A stretch of DNA of 64,000 nt, taken from NCBI RefSeq assembly GCF_050948175.1, contig NW_027490120.1, positions 372,001-436,000 on the forward strand, read 5' to 3'. The stretch is from Xylocopa sonorina. Its lineage: Eukaryota; Arthropoda; Insecta; Hymenoptera; Apidae. The notes beneath the pieces are model-generated. The model was not told where the DNA came from. It worked only from the letters and a program-made list of their open reading frames with translations, and ran no database searches. This document shows, in pieces, positions 1 to 12,090 of this stretch (position 1 is the stretch's first letter; each line of letters starts with the position of its first letter). Made by a program: the position numbers and the translations under genes.

Positions 1-109
1 TCTCGAATATCTCTCGCTGAAATAAAGTAGCAAACTCTTGAATTTTTCTTTACAAAGTAAAACTATCGAGGTAGCTAAATATTCTTGAAATCCTCGATTG
101 TCGACTCGT

Positions 110-274
110 TCAGATGGTTCCTTCCATCGTGCTCATCACGATTGCAACGATAGTTGGAAGTGGATCGAAGTTCTCGGGGTGCACGATAACGGTAACCGTA
201 ACGTCGTCGTTCTGGCGGAGGAGCCCAGCCACGGTGTTCATGATCAGAAGAGCGGCAGCATCCTGGTCCTCCCT
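110..274 (-). other. Possible coding fragment of about 54 codons, unidentified
   Basis: On the minus strand one frame is open from just after a TAA at 275-277 down to a TGA at 110-112. Its codons are strongly of the purine-N-pyrimidine type (GCT, GCC, ATC, AAC, ACC, GTT, GAC), which is typical of real coding DNA. The peptide is fairly hydrophobic and has a Val/Thr-rich stretch (VTVTVIVHPENFD). There is no usable ATG at its 5' end, so it would have to be a last exon; an AG that could serve as acceptor lies near 263 but without a clear pyrimidine tract. The opposite strand also has an open frame here (ATG at 114). I do not recognise the peptide and it may be chance. Confidence 0.25.
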
Positions 275-500
275 TTAGTAGTCTCATACCACTAGCGTAT
301 ACCCTTACTATGGTACCCCTGCCGGCGCGGTGCTAGCCGTGACACGAGAATGTGATTAATGATCGCGACGTAGAGCCATGCACCGTACACCGCCACCCCT
401 CACTCTTTTCCCTCTCCCGCCTCGCGTCGACTACGCTCTTCCCTGGCACGGCCACCGCGTTTTCTCTTCCCTCCGGTATCGTTTTCTGTTTCAGCAACCC

Positions 501-546
501 CTGCTGCTGCCGCTGACGTCGCCGCCGCCGTTGCCGCCGCTGCTGC
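501..546. repeat. Imperfect CTG/GCC trinucleotide tract
   Basis: Runs of CTG, GCC and CCG triplets in a pyrimidine-rich region. The repeat itself is visible; I assign it no function. Confidence 0.8.
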
Positions 547-557
547 AACCGGCCCAC

Positions 558-579
558 CTCTCTCTCTCTCTCTCTCTCT
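558..579. repeat. (CT)n microsatellite
   Basis: About eleven uninterrupted CT dinucleotides. Similar tracts occur in arthropod promoters and introns as GAGA-type sites, but nothing nearby shows that use here. Confidence 0.9.
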
Positions 580-2504
580 TGCGCCCTTTGCTCGCAATCC
601 GACTGTCTGCCACCTTTCTTCCTTCTCCCTTCCGTGGCCAACGCTGATTATCCACCCGGTATTTTCTACACCGCCTCCATCTGGTTTTCGCTGCTTTTTA
701 AAGAAGATTCCCTCTTGGCTGGCGAACCAACGAGGTCACCGGGTGGAAGGAAGGGGGTGAGATTTGAATAATTCTTTCGTGGGAGGCGATTCGAGTCTAA
801 TGGGCGCTGGGCGGCTTCTCGAGGACGAAGTTGACTAGCTTCCTTTCTGAAAGTTCGCGAAGTAGCTCTCGCGTGGGGGTGAATCGCGAAGGGGTTGGCA
901 GTTTCGTTGCAGAGGAAATTCTGATCCCTTTTCTTTCGTTTATCGAACGACGTTGCTCAAGTTTTCGAATAATTTCAAGTTTCAAGTGATTCTATTTCCT
1001 ACGTGTTCCTACGCTGCTCAGAAAGGATAAGGTTCTTCTTTAGAAGTTGGCGAGGCGCGGCACGTTATGAAAGGTTTCGGAATTTTCTTCGCCGGTTTAT
1101 CGAATGTTACGTGTCCCTAGAGTTAAACGAACCTGTCCAAGCCAGGATTCGCTGGAAATTAAGAAGTCGCAAGAGCGAGGAAGAAATCAGTCAGTGCCTG
1201 TTCCAAGCACGATGACTTTGACTCTATCCATTCGCTTCACGCTTATCTAAATCACTTATCGATATCTTCCCGTGGTCCCGGTTTCCTTCAATATCCGATC
1301 GCCGTCGATCTTAATAATCGCAATCATATTTAACCTCGTCTCGAACTGACTTTCGCGTGTGACCCTCTGCTAACTGAACGAAATAATTTTTCTTCTGTTA
1401 GAATGTAATTAAGTATGTACGTAAATTATGTAAAATTCGGTGATCATTTAGTAAACTCAACAGAGGGACGTTTCCAAGCGAATGGCGTTTCAATATGGCT
1501 GCCAGCTTCCTCGACGTCGCCATATTATCTACTCTCTCATTCATTCCCAAAGTTTCAACTTTCATAACCAATTTTCCATCCATGTACAATCTCCATATTC
1601 CTCAGACTTACATTAAAATCATTTACACAGAGTGGACTAACAAAAATTCACGCTTACCCCTTTGAAATCTTTTCGAAAACCTCCAAAAACCCAGAAGAAC
1701 AAACTACCCCTTTGATGGTTCTCATCGTAGTAACGTCACGCTGGCCAGAGCTAGCTTTCGAAAAATAATTCAACGGTTCGACAGGGTGGCCAGAGGCCGA
1801 GGCGATCATCGAGAAAGTACGCGGGAGCGGCGAGGGTGGCCAGACGGGACGGAGACAGAGCCAGGGCGAGTGCTCCCCGCGGAAATCAACGGGGTTGCGA
1901 GCGTTTCGATGAAATTTCCGGCGTATTGTCGGCGTTCGGCGGCCGTGAATGATCCGGAGCCACCATCAACCCCTTTGCGAAGAAGCGGGGACGGGGAACG
2001 AGGGCGAGCCTGATGGGATACGGGGATGGCGTCGCGTCCCTGGCGACGCCGCGACGCTGACAGCGCTGCTCGCCCCTGTTCCCGCCCTTCCTCCCGTCTC
2101 TATCTCCACGTTTTCTTCGACACACCCTGGATTAAAAGCTCCCGGCTGTTTCTGCGGGCCTGCGGACCGTAACGCTCGCGTGAGCGTTGCCCAAACGAGC
2201 GCGATCATCGCTGTTGGATACGGAGGTGGGAGACGGTGAGGAAATTGAGGACACGGGACGGAACGTGGAGGGCTGAGAGCAAAAAAGTGGAGGTACGGAA
2301 GTTCACAAGTATACGTTTTCCAATTGCGATTATTTGGAGTGGATTTTAGGTTCTTATTGTTGGTTTCTGCGTGTGCATTAAGGGTGGTAAAATTGAGAGT
2401 GATATTAATTTTTCATTCTATGGAATGGTAACACTCGAGCAATCTATTTTCGTTTAAAGAAGAAACGTTTGTGGAAGAATCAGTCCGTGTAACGCGGTGG
2501 TTTC

Positions 2505-2660
2505 CTTATTAGCGGCATTACATTATGGCAGTAATGTGTAGGTACGAGTAGCGAGAGGGTGATAATTAGCTGATGGCGCAGATTATCACTGTTCCCGTAA
2601 CGATTGATGAAGTAGAAGGTGCTAACGATTATTTAAACAGGTAATTAGGCAAATTAAGGC
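2505..2660. promoter_or_regulatory. Cluster of TAAT/ATTA motifs with two dyads (candidate enhancer)
   Basis: About ten ATTA/TAAT cores fall in roughly 155 bp, inside a region that is otherwise not especially AT-rich. Two are arranged as perfect inverted repeats: ACATTA/TAATGT at 2,520-2,525 and 2,532-2,537, and GTGATAAT/ATTATCAC at 2,559-2,566 and 2,582-2,589. A TAATTA follows at about 2,642. TAAT is the core recognised by most homeodomain proteins, so a developmental enhancer is plausible. That role is inferred only. Confidence 0.3.
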
Positions 2661-4688
2661 GGTACTACAGTTCCGAATAACACCACTTACGCGAACAGAG
2701 CGTACAATGCGCCTCTGTACACGATACTATAATTTAACCGGCGTCTAACTTAATCGTCGCTAGGTAATGTGCTTCGTATTTGTCTTCTTAATGTACCATA
2801 GTTGATTTCAGAACAGATTACGGGTTCTACGAACAGACGTTTCTCTTTCAGACCTACCACTTATCGCGCAGAGAATTTTATTACTTCTGCAAAAATATGT
2901 TCTTCGATGTTAGCGCTATATTTTCGACTGTTCGCGATATTCTCCTAGCGACAGAAGCGACCATGTTGGCGATATTAGTTTGGCCGTCAGCGATGGCTAC
3001 CAGCCTTTCGTCCGAGGGGGATGAAATACTTGATGATATTAAACATGAATAATGTAACGGCACGGGGACGAGGAATAGCGGCTTCGATAACGCTCTCTGG
3101 AATATAACATACGCAAAATCACAGTGTAACAGCTGTTTGACGTGTACCAGCCTCGCATTTAACGCAACAAAAGAAAGGATTTATTAAAATTAAAAGCGTC
3201 GATAACCTGATATGTTCGTCTACGTTTTTAATATCTCGTGGGTCCAGGTTAAGATATCGAAGGGAGGAAAAGTTTTCTCGTTTGGTGGCGAAGCTTATTG
3301 GCAGGAATCGCGATACGGGAGTAAATTGGTCGAAACAAGAGGGCAAACAGGAAGAGGGGAAAAAATCAGTGCCGGATGACTCGCCGGTTTCCGAGCGAGC
3401 CGGAATGACTAAGTGTGAATACAATTAAGGGTTTGTTTTAAGCGTCTATCAGAGCTTGTTTACGGACTCGCTCATTATTTACGTAACACGGTGAAATTGA
3501 CAATTTCGCCTTGGCCAATTAACGCTTTAATCGGCGCGACCCAATCGATTCTAATTTCATCGGCCCGTCGATCAATTACGTGCCTCGTGATCGTGTCAGT
3601 TCAACTGAACTTGGCATTCTATAATATTTATCAAACTTCCAAACTATTTTTTCATCCTTTTGCGCGTCAAGACATTTTTACAAAGGATCAATTAATACTT
3701 CACCCTTTCCAGAGAAAATAAACACCCGTATAATTTCCAATTCACGCGATCCAACTCTAATATCTGTTAACTAAACATTTTCGAGACCCGAACTCGAACT
3801 TTCGAGGTCTACAAAAATATTTCTTCACCCTCCGCGCGAAGCAGCCATGAAAACCGAGACGGAGCGAGCGGAAAACAGCGGGGTGTTAATAATGGCCCTG
3901 GAATTCGGCCGTGGACCAATGTCAAAGGACCTCTCCTCGTCCAATCCCTGTCGGCGAGTGCGGCAGGATGTTGTTGTAGGCAGGACCAAATAGTCCAGGG
4001 CGGACCCTTCTTTTAATTGTATCGAAGGGTCAATCCTCCGGTCCCGGATAGACGTGGACCCGTGAGAAACAGGGATGCGTGCACCGGGGGCTCCAATTCA
4101 TTTCGTCCGGGCCTTCCCGTGGAAGCGTCATTAATTTGGTGCGCGACGCTGCCCCGGAAAAATGGACAAATCGGTCGAAATGTCGCGGCGTTCTTTGAGA
4201 CACGCGAAACTCTAGAAGTGACTCGAGTCGACGTCGAGAAGAGATCATTACTTAAGTCGGTCGGCTCGGATAAATCTCGTATAACACGATTTTTGTCGAC
4301 AAGCTACAGTATTCGTATTACAAGTCCAGATTTCCTGTTACTTCTCCGCTGAATCGCTGCATTCTTTGGTTAATTTCGATTAGAATTGGAATTGAAGGGG
4401 ACGCGATGCTGAGGACGATTTTTGTAAAGAACCAGTGGCAAGGATTTTGGTCGAGCCGATGGCGCGTCGAGATTGAGACGTTTTTTGAAATGGACCCTGT
4501 GGAGAATCGTAGCTCGTGTCCACGCGTTGCGCTCGAGTGGGGCTGTCACAATGGGAGCAGAGCAGTGGGACGGAAAAAAGAGAGCAGCTGTGAAGAGGAG
4601 CTTGAAATGGCGATTCTATGCGCGTCACGAGTTGCTCCGCTATGATCGCTCGCCGCCTCGCCGTTCGATTTCCCTCTTTACCGCCGGT
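2661..4688. other. Single-copy flank, no gene recognised
   Basis: No frame of convincing length or codon texture on either strand. Scattered TAATT/AATTA words (for example near 3,515 and 3,573) mix with GC-rich blocks, a texture often seen in conserved non-coding DNA of insects. I see no RNA gene and no repeat. Confidence 0.45.
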
Positions 4689-5114
4689 GGATTATCGTTT
4701 TTGCGAACACGATCAAGGCGAACGATTTAATTCCGAGTCGTCACGGCTTATTAATTGATAAAGGAATCGCGCTGCGTGCCTTTGCTAACATTCAATCACC
4801 GCGTAAGGACCGCAAAACAGACAGGAGGAGTGAGCCGTACCTCGCGTTTCGAACTCAAAGGCTGACTTTCAAAGGCTGATGTTGTTTTTACCGATTTTTA
4901 ACACGCCAAAGCGTAAGCATTATATTATAGCATTTCTTGTTTCAGAAGAACCGACGAGAGCCAGCAACTGTTTTATAAGGCGAAGACGACGTTAATCTCT
5001 CGATAGAGTGTAAAAGTTTCGCGTAAGAAAATGCCACGATTCTTGACGAACAGGATTAATACTGATCCCACTTCGTCCCGGAAACGAGTCAATGGAATTA
5101 CAGGATTAATTACG
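4689..5114. promoter_or_regulatory. GGATTA-containing segment (candidate K50 homeodomain sites)
   Basis: GGATTA (reverse complement TAATCC) occurs at 4,689-4,694, 5,053-5,058 and 5,103-5,108. The last two lie inside an exact 10-bp repeat CAGGATTAAT spaced 50 bp apart (5,051 and 5,101), the second running on into TTAATTA. A TTAATTGATAA word lies near 4,750. TAATCC is the known preference of K50 homeodomain proteins such as Otd/Bicoid. Function here is inferred from motif clustering only. Confidence 0.25.
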
Positions 5115-5999
5115 CGAAGGGTGTTAATGTCGAATTCGGTCAACGTTGAAGGGGATGCTCGAGGACCAAGGGTCGCTGGTCACTCCCTGGATTTCGCGTA
5201 AACCACTGGCAAAACGTGTCGTCGAATATCACGAAAAACATGGATACCGTTCACTGCGCTGTTCATTTTTATTTTCACACCACGATCCCGAAAAAAATCA
5301 ACATTTTCTCACCGATGAGAGATAAATCAGACCTCCTGGGACCTTCAGTGAAACACGAAAGTCACGCTATTTGCTGGAAGACAAAATTAATTCGTGAGAA
5401 CAGGCGAAAACGAAGAAAAATCATTAATCTTGCGCACTGAACTTTGTTAAGTAACGAGTACGCCGTGTTTAACGCGCGTTGACACACACACACAGCGTAC
5501 CTCGCGTGGCTCGAGCAAATAAAGGGTCAAGATCCACCGTAGTCGAGGAACTCCCGTGGTCAGTTGTTATTATATTATTCAAAGCAGGTGGAAGAGGAGA
5601 AAATATCAAGGGGGTTGTGCGGTGGTGCAAAAATTCCAATTTCCCCCGTCGCGACGTTCGGAATTCATTCGCCGCGGCCGAAAACGAGTTTCTACGCAGG
5701 AATCCCGATCGCGACTCACGCAGCCCGCCGAGGGGGCTCATTGCTATTCCGCGGGTAGCTCATGCGGGGCATTATGGTAGTCGCAGTCGGGGCTCTACTA
5801 AATTGAAAACAAGATCCGTCACGTTTCCAGGCAAGCAAAAAGAATTTTAATGAATTATAAGGAGCAGGTATGAAGGAGGATTGACAGGCGATTCTGGTGA
5901 AATTAAAGGGGCTACCCACTGGCCACCGCTGTCCGCCATTGTGCTGGCTGCCGCGGACGGTTTTTGCCCCGCCACGGTACCGCTGCGACAGGGGTACTT
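5115..5999. other. Single-copy flank, no gene recognised
   Basis: Short overlapping frames on both strands, none recognisable. It holds a short (AC)n run at 5,482-5,494 and one copy of a 15-bp AT-rich word (5,846-5,860) that recurs at 6,331-6,345. Confidence 0.45.
5482..5494. repeat. Short (AC)n microsatellite
   Basis: Six to seven uninterrupted AC dinucleotides. Confidence 0.8.
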
Positions 6000-6345
6000 T
6001 TTAATATTCCAACAGAAAATTGCTTCCACTTTGCTCGCTCGCTGGAAACGACGTTTCCCCGATTGGAATCGTCGCGTTGCAATCTGTGTTGCCGATCCTC
6101 AGTCTCGAACGCCTCGATTTCGTCCCCTCGCGTTACCAACTACAATCTAGACGCTCTCGAAGTGTCCATTACAAAAATTCACCCCGGGTGTTCTCGCTAA
6201 AAATATACGCTGCGCCAAACAGAATGCCACCCCCGCGTTGCACTCGACGGAGCGACGCACACGCGAACCAGCGAGCCGCACGATCCACGGAGTTCGCGTC
6301 GAAAGGGTCGGACAACAGGAGGAAAAGGAATTTAATGAATTATAA
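5846..6345 (+). repeat. Exact 15-bp AT-rich direct repeat, two copies 485 bp apart
   Basis: TTTAATGAATTATAA occurs at 5,846-5,860 and again at 6,331-6,345, each followed by a GG-containing segment and preceded by A/G-rich sequence. The flanks are only loosely alike. It could be a repeated regulatory word or coincidence. Confidence 0.35.
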
Positions 6346-6587
6346 AGGCTCTCTAGCCGGGTCAGGGGTGGCTGGTGGGAGGAGCGAGGTCGAGGGAAGG
6401 GGATTGGCAGTCGATCCAGCCGGAATTAAAACGGTTGGCCGTCGTCGGCACTGCGGTGCCGATCCGTTCTGGGGGTTTTCTTGCGCCCCGAAACCCTCTG
6501 TGTGCAGACGCGGGTCCAGGAAAGAGTTCGGGTTGGCAGAAAGAAAAAGGAGCTTCGAGACGCGTCGGAGGAGGCAAAGCCGGAGTT

Positions 6588-6629
6588 GAAGAAGAAGAAG
6601 AAGAAGAAGAAGAAGAAGAAGAAGAAGAA
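6588..6629 (+). repeat. (GAA)14 microsatellite
   Basis: Fourteen uninterrupted GAA units continue into G/A-rich sequence (GGGAGGAGGAGAAGG). It is a pure purine tract on one strand. It creates artificial Glu-rich and Lys-rich frames on the plus strand and a Ser-rich frame on the minus strand, so those frames are not evidence of a gene. Confidence 0.95.
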
Positions 6630-7377
6630 AGGGAGGAGGAGAAGGAGAAGGTCGAGGCGATGGTACTAGGGGACTTGATGAGAACGCCTGGTGGGGGAGG
6701 GTTTCCGAAACAGCTCGCCGCTATCTCGACTGATCCGATCAAGATTAATGAACGTGCGGCTTGCGAGTCGAAGCCTTTGCGCCGTCCAGGCTGCCGTTCC
6801 GTCTCTGTCTCGTGGCTGATACTCGCGTAGCCGCGTCCTCGTCGCTCTGATTCTTTCTCTCGACCCGCTGATCCACGCAGGGGCAGCGACTAGCGACAGG
6901 TACCGTCGACGAGTTCTGGTAATAGCGCGGTTCGCGGTGGCTGATGCGTTGCCGCCGCGACCAGCTCGCGAGACGTTCCGTGGATTCGGTTTCAGAGTGT
7001 TGGACGACGGCAGGGAATGGATGGTCCGAGGAGGGCATCGTCGAATCGCGAAGGAAACGGAAGAAGTCGAGATCGATAGAAGGGAGCAGCCGGCTTGGCT
7101 GCTCCGCGATAGTTCCTCCGGTTCGAGGTTCGCTCGAGTCTTTTTGTCGACGCGTCCACGAGTTACTCCAACGGTAAGCAACCTCGGAAGATGGGGAACG
7201 ACTTCGTTATCGTCCACTCGATCGCGAGTAAACGCGACGCAAGAAATATTCCGGCGAACCGGCGACAATTTGTCGAGGACAGCCGTTCGATCGAGTACCA
7301 GAGCGTCTCCCTCGACGTTTGTTCGCAGGAAAAGTTATAAGCGGACGCGTATTAGGATTGGCAGGGTAGATAAAGCT

Positions 7378-7405
7378 GCGGTAGCGGTAGCCGTAGCGGT
7401 AGCAG
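7378..7405 (+). repeat. Imperfect GGTAGC hexamer repeat
   Basis: Four to five imperfect copies of GGTAGC/CGTAGC. In one plus frame it would read as Ala-Val repeats; I do not take that as coding. Confidence 0.75.
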
Positions 7406-7480
7406 AACTCCTCTCTTTGCGCGTGGTCCGGCTGCCTCGAGATAGATGTGTCGCCGAGACCAGGGACAGATAAAAATACA

Positions 7481-8053
7481 CGTCCCCCTCGCGACGATGG
7501 TTTTAATTAATTCCGAGGATCGACGCGACCGCCCTTGTTAACTTTCCGGCTCGGTCGCTGCGTCAACCGCGCGTGTCCCCGATCGCTACTGTGCTGCACC
7601 ACAACGGATCCGTTTAACCCTGCCCCTGTCATAAGAACGCTCCTGCGGACAGTCTCGTTCCTTTTCTTTTTCGTCCCGGAGACTGTTGTCAGAGATACTT
7701 TGTGGATTAATAAGAAAACTTCGATTGGGACAAGAGAATGCAAAAGGAACATGCGACGAACGTGTAAATGTACGAACAACCTTTGAACAATCGATCAGTT
7801 TTTATGTACTATATTAATTGTGAATCGTTGGGAATAGAAAATAATAGCTTTAAGGGAATACGATCGAAACATCGATTTCACTTACCACAGCCATAGGGTT
7901 GTAGTTATTTATTCATCTCGTTCGAGCTGAAGATAATTAGTTTCCGCGCCACCCGTCCTCGCTCTTCTCGCACACCCCTACCGATCGCCAAAACCACGTT
8001 TCCATTATTTCTCTCCCGCGGAACGATCCGGGGCTCCCAGCGCGGCGTCCCGA
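7481..8053. other. Last single-copy stretch before the satellite
   Basis: No gene recognised. It contains a TTTTAATTAATTCC word near 7,501 and a GGATTAAT at 7,704-7,711. From about 7,930 it is GC-richer again and then meets the satellite without a transition zone. Confidence 0.5.
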
Positions 8054-9224
8054 TTAGCACCCTATTGCTACGATACGTTGACATCTGCAAACTCTATTTC
8101 CTAGCAAGGAAGTGTCGCATTTACATTCTTTTGAAGAGAATACGAGGTTTACATGACACTTCGCAATGAATATTATAACATCATGAAACATAGAAGTGAG
8201 GTGCGGTTTTGCGTTTTAAGAAGCATTAGAACTCTATTGCTACGATACGTAGACATCTGCAAACGCTATTTCCTAGCAAGGAAGTGTCGGATTTACATTC
8301 TGTTGAAGTGAATACGAGGTATACATGACACTCCGCAATGAATATTATATCTTATCATGAAACAAAGAAATGAGATGCGATATCGCGATTTAAGGAGCAT
8401 TAAAACTCTATTGCGTCGATATGTAGACATCTGCAAACGCTATTTCCTAGCAAGCAAGTGTCGCATTTACATTCATTTGAAGTGAATACGAGGTATACAT
8501 GACACTTCGCAATGAATATTATATCCCATCATGAAACATAGAACTGAGATGCGAAGTCTCGTTTTAAGAAGCATTAGAACCCTATTGTTTCTATACGTGG
8601 ACATCTGGAAACGCTATTTCCTAGCAAGGAAGTGTCGCATTTACGTTCTTTTGAACTGAATACGAGTTATACATGACACTTCGCAATGAATATTATATCT
8701 CATCATGACACACAGAAATGAGATTCGATATCGTGTTTTAGGATGCTTTAGAACCCTATTGCTACGATATGTAGACATCTGCAAATTCTATTTCCTAGCA
8801 AGGAAGTGTCGCACTTACATTCTTTTGAAGCGAATACGAGGTATACATGACACATCGCAATCAATATTATATCATCATGAAACATAGAAGTGACGTGCGG
8901 TATTGCGTTTTAAGAAGCATTAGAACTCTATTGCTACGAAACGTAGACATCTGCAAACGCTATTTCCTAGGAAGGAAATGTCGGATTTACATTTTGTTGA
9001 AGTGAATACGAGGTATACATGACACTCCGCAATGAATACTATATCTTATCATGAAACAAAGAAATGAGATGCGATATCGCGATTTAAGGAGCATTAAAAC
9101 TCTATAGCTTCGATACGTAGACATCTGCAAACGCTATTTCCTAGCATGGAAGTGTCCTATTTACATTCTTTTGAAGCGAATACGAGGTATACATGACACT
9201 TCGCAATGAATATTATATCTTATC

Positions 9225-12090
9225 ATGAAACAAACAAATGAGATGCGAAGTCTCGTCTTAAGAAGCATTAGAACCCTATTGTTTCTATACGTAGACATCT
9301 GGAGACGCTATTTCCTAGCAAGGAAGTGTCGCATTTACATTCTCTTGAAGTCAATACGTGGTTTACATGACACTTCGCAATGAATACTATATCTTCACGA
9401 AACAGAAATGAGATGCGATATCGCGATTTAAGAAGCATTAGAACTCTATTGCTACGATACGTATACATCTGCAAACGCTATTTCCTTGCAAGGAAGTGTC
9501 GCATTTACATTCTTTTGAAGCGAATATGAGGTATACATGACACATCGCAATGAATATTATATCATCATGAAACATAGAATTGAGGTGCGGTATTGCGTTT
9601 TAAGAAGCATTAGAACTCTATTGCTACGATCAGTAGACATCTGCAAACGCTATTTCCTTGCAAGGAAGTGTCGCATTTACATTCTTTTGAAGCGAATACG
9701 AGGTATACATGACACATCGCAATGAATATTATATCATCATGAAACATAGAAGTGACGTGCGGTATTGCGTTTTAAGAAGCATTAGAACTCTATTGCTACG
9801 ATACGTAGACTTCTGCAAACGCTATGTCCTAGGAAGGAAGTGTCGAATTTACATTCTGTTGAAGTGAATACGAGGTATACATGACACTCCGCAATGAATA
9901 TTATATCTTATCATGAAACAAAGAAATGGGATGCGATATCGCGACTTAAGGAGCATTAAAACTCTATTGCTTCGATACGTAGACATCTGCAAACGCTATT
10001 TCCTAGCAAGGAAGTGTCGCATTTACATTCATCTGAAGTGAATACGAGGTACACATGACACTTCGCAATGAATATTATATGCTAACATGAAACATAAAAA
10101 TGGGATGCGATATCGCGTTTTAAGAAGCATTAGAAATCTACTGCTTCGATACGGAGACATCTGCAAACGCTATTTAATTGCAAGGAAGTGTCGCACTTAC
10201 ATTCTATTGAGGTGAATACGAGGTATACATAACCGTCCACAATGAATATTATATCTTATCATGAAACATAGAAATGAGATGCTATATCTCGTTTTAAGAA
10301 GCATTAGATATCTACTGCTACGATACGTAGACGTCTGCAAACGCTATTTCCTAGCATGAAACTGTGGCATTTACATTCATTTGAAGTGTAGAAGTGGAAT
10401 ACATAACACTTCGCAATGAATATTATATCTTATAATGAAACATAGAAATGAGATGCGATATCGCGATATAAGAAGCATTAGAACTCTACTGCATCGATAC
10501 GTAGACATCTGCAAACGCAACGTCCTAGCAAGGAAGTGTCGCATTTACATTTATTTGAAGTATGTGCAAGGTATACATGACACTTCGCAATGAATATTAT
10601 ATCCTATCATGAAACATAGATATGTGATGCGATATCGCGTTCTGAGAAGCATTAGAAATATATTGTATCGATATGTAGACATCTGCAAACTTTGCTTTCT
10701 AGCAAGGAAGTGCCGCGTTCACCTTCTTTTGAAGTGTATGCGAGGAATACGTGACACTTCGCAATGAATATTATATCTTATAATGACACATAGAAATGAG
10801 ATGCTATATCGCGCTTTGAGAAGCATTAGAACTCTACTGCCACGATACGTAGACATCTGCAGGCGCTATTTCCTAGCGAGGAAGTGTCGCATTTGCATTC
10901 TTTTGAAGTGAGTACGAGGTATACATGACACTTCGCAATGAATATTATACCTTATCACGAAACATAGAAATGAGATGCGATATCGCGATTTAAGGAGCAT
11001 TAAAACTCTATTGCTTCGATACGTAGACATCTGCAAACGCTATTTCCTAGCAAGGAAATGTTGCATTTACATTTCTTTGAAGTAAATACGAGGTATACAT
11101 GACACTTCGCAATGAATATTATATCTCATCATGACACATAGAAATGAGATGCGATATCGCTTTTTAAGAAGCGTTAGATCCCTATTGCTACGTTACGTAG
11201 ACATCTGCAAACTCTATTTCCTAGCAAGGAAGTGTCGCATTTACATTCTTTTGAAGTGAATACGAGGTTTACATGACACTTCGCAATGAATATTATATCT
11301 TATCATGATACAAAGAAATGAGATGCGATAACTCTATTTAAGGAGCATTAAAACTCTATTGCGTCGATATGTAGACATCTGCAAACGCTATTTCCTAGCA
11401 AGCAAGTGTCGCATTTACATTCATTTGAAGTGAATACGAGGTATACATGACACTTCGCAATGAATATTATATCTCATCATGACACAAACAAATGAGATGC
11501 GAAGTCTCGTCTTAAGAAGCATTAGAACCCTATTGTTTCTATACGTAGACATCTGGAGACGCTATTTCCTAGCAAGGAAGTGTCGCATTTACATTCTCTT
11601 GAAGTCAATACGTGGTTTACATGACACTTCGCAATGAATACTATATCTTCACGAAACAGAAATGAGATGCGATATCGCGATTTAAGAAGCATTAGAACTC
11701 TATTGCTACGATACGTATACATCTGCAAACGCTATTTCCTTGCAAGGAAGTGTCGCATTTACATTCTTTTGAAGCGAATATGAGGTATACATGACACATC
11801 GCAATGAATATTATATCATCATGAAACATAGAAGTGACGTGCGGTATTGCGTTTTAAGAAGCATTAGAACTCTATTGCTACGATACGTAGACTTCTGCAA
11901 ACGCTATGTCCTAGGAAGGAAGTGTCGAATTTACATTCTGTTGAAGTGAATACGAGGTATACATGACACTCCGCAATGAATATTATATCTTATCATGAAA
12001 CAAAGAAATGAGATGCGATATCGCGACTTAAGGAGCATTAAAACTCTATTGCTTCGATACGTAGACATCTGCAAACGCTATTTCCTAGCA
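9225..12090 (+). repeat. Segmental duplication within satellite, offset 2,254 then 2,082 bp
   Basis: The block from about 9,225 to 10,010 recurs at about 11,480 to 12,090. It shows the same rare variants (GGAGACGCTATTTCC, TATCTTCACGAAACAG, GACTTCTGC, CTATGTCC). The offset falls by exactly one monomer (172 bp) partway, so one copy has lost or gained a single unit. Confidence 0.8.

Larger units (their letters stand above)
275..2504. other. Single-copy flank, no gene recognised
   Basis: Mixed-composition DNA with many CpGs. All open frames are short (about 100 codons or fewer), occur on both strands at once, and give low-complexity Arg/Pro/Ser-rich peptides. No start, splice and stop arrangement could be assembled. 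It includes the trinucleotide and CT tracts listed separately, and a GC-rich patch around 1,790-2,240. Confidence 0.5.
6000..7480. other. CpG- and GC-rich segment, possible promoter/first-exon region
   Basis: This is the most CpG-dense part of the flank. Open frames of up to about 200 codons exist on both strands because stop codons are rare in GC-rich DNA; their peptides are Arg/Ser-rich and match nothing I know. A good splice-donor-like word (AACG followed by GTAAGC) sits with its exon/intron edge at about 7,173/7,174 on the plus strand, so a 5' non-coding exon is possible. No acceptor or downstream exon is found before the satellite begins. Confidence 0.25.

Noticed and set aside
6375..6830. 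Plus-strand frame with a Glu-rich run and minus-strand frame with a Ser-rich run
   Set aside because: Both are translations of the (GAA)n microsatellite in GC-rich DNA with few stops.
6937..7473. 178-codon plus-strand frame, overlapped by a 200-codon minus-strand frame
   Set aside because: Both strands are open because of high GC content; peptides are Arg/Ser-rich and unrecognised, and a splice-donor-like word interrupts the plus frame.
1..8053. tRNA, rRNA or small RNA genes in the single-copy flank
   Set aside because: No cloverleaf-compatible A/B box pair or rRNA signature was recognised by eye; a covariance-model search would be needed to exclude weaker candidates.
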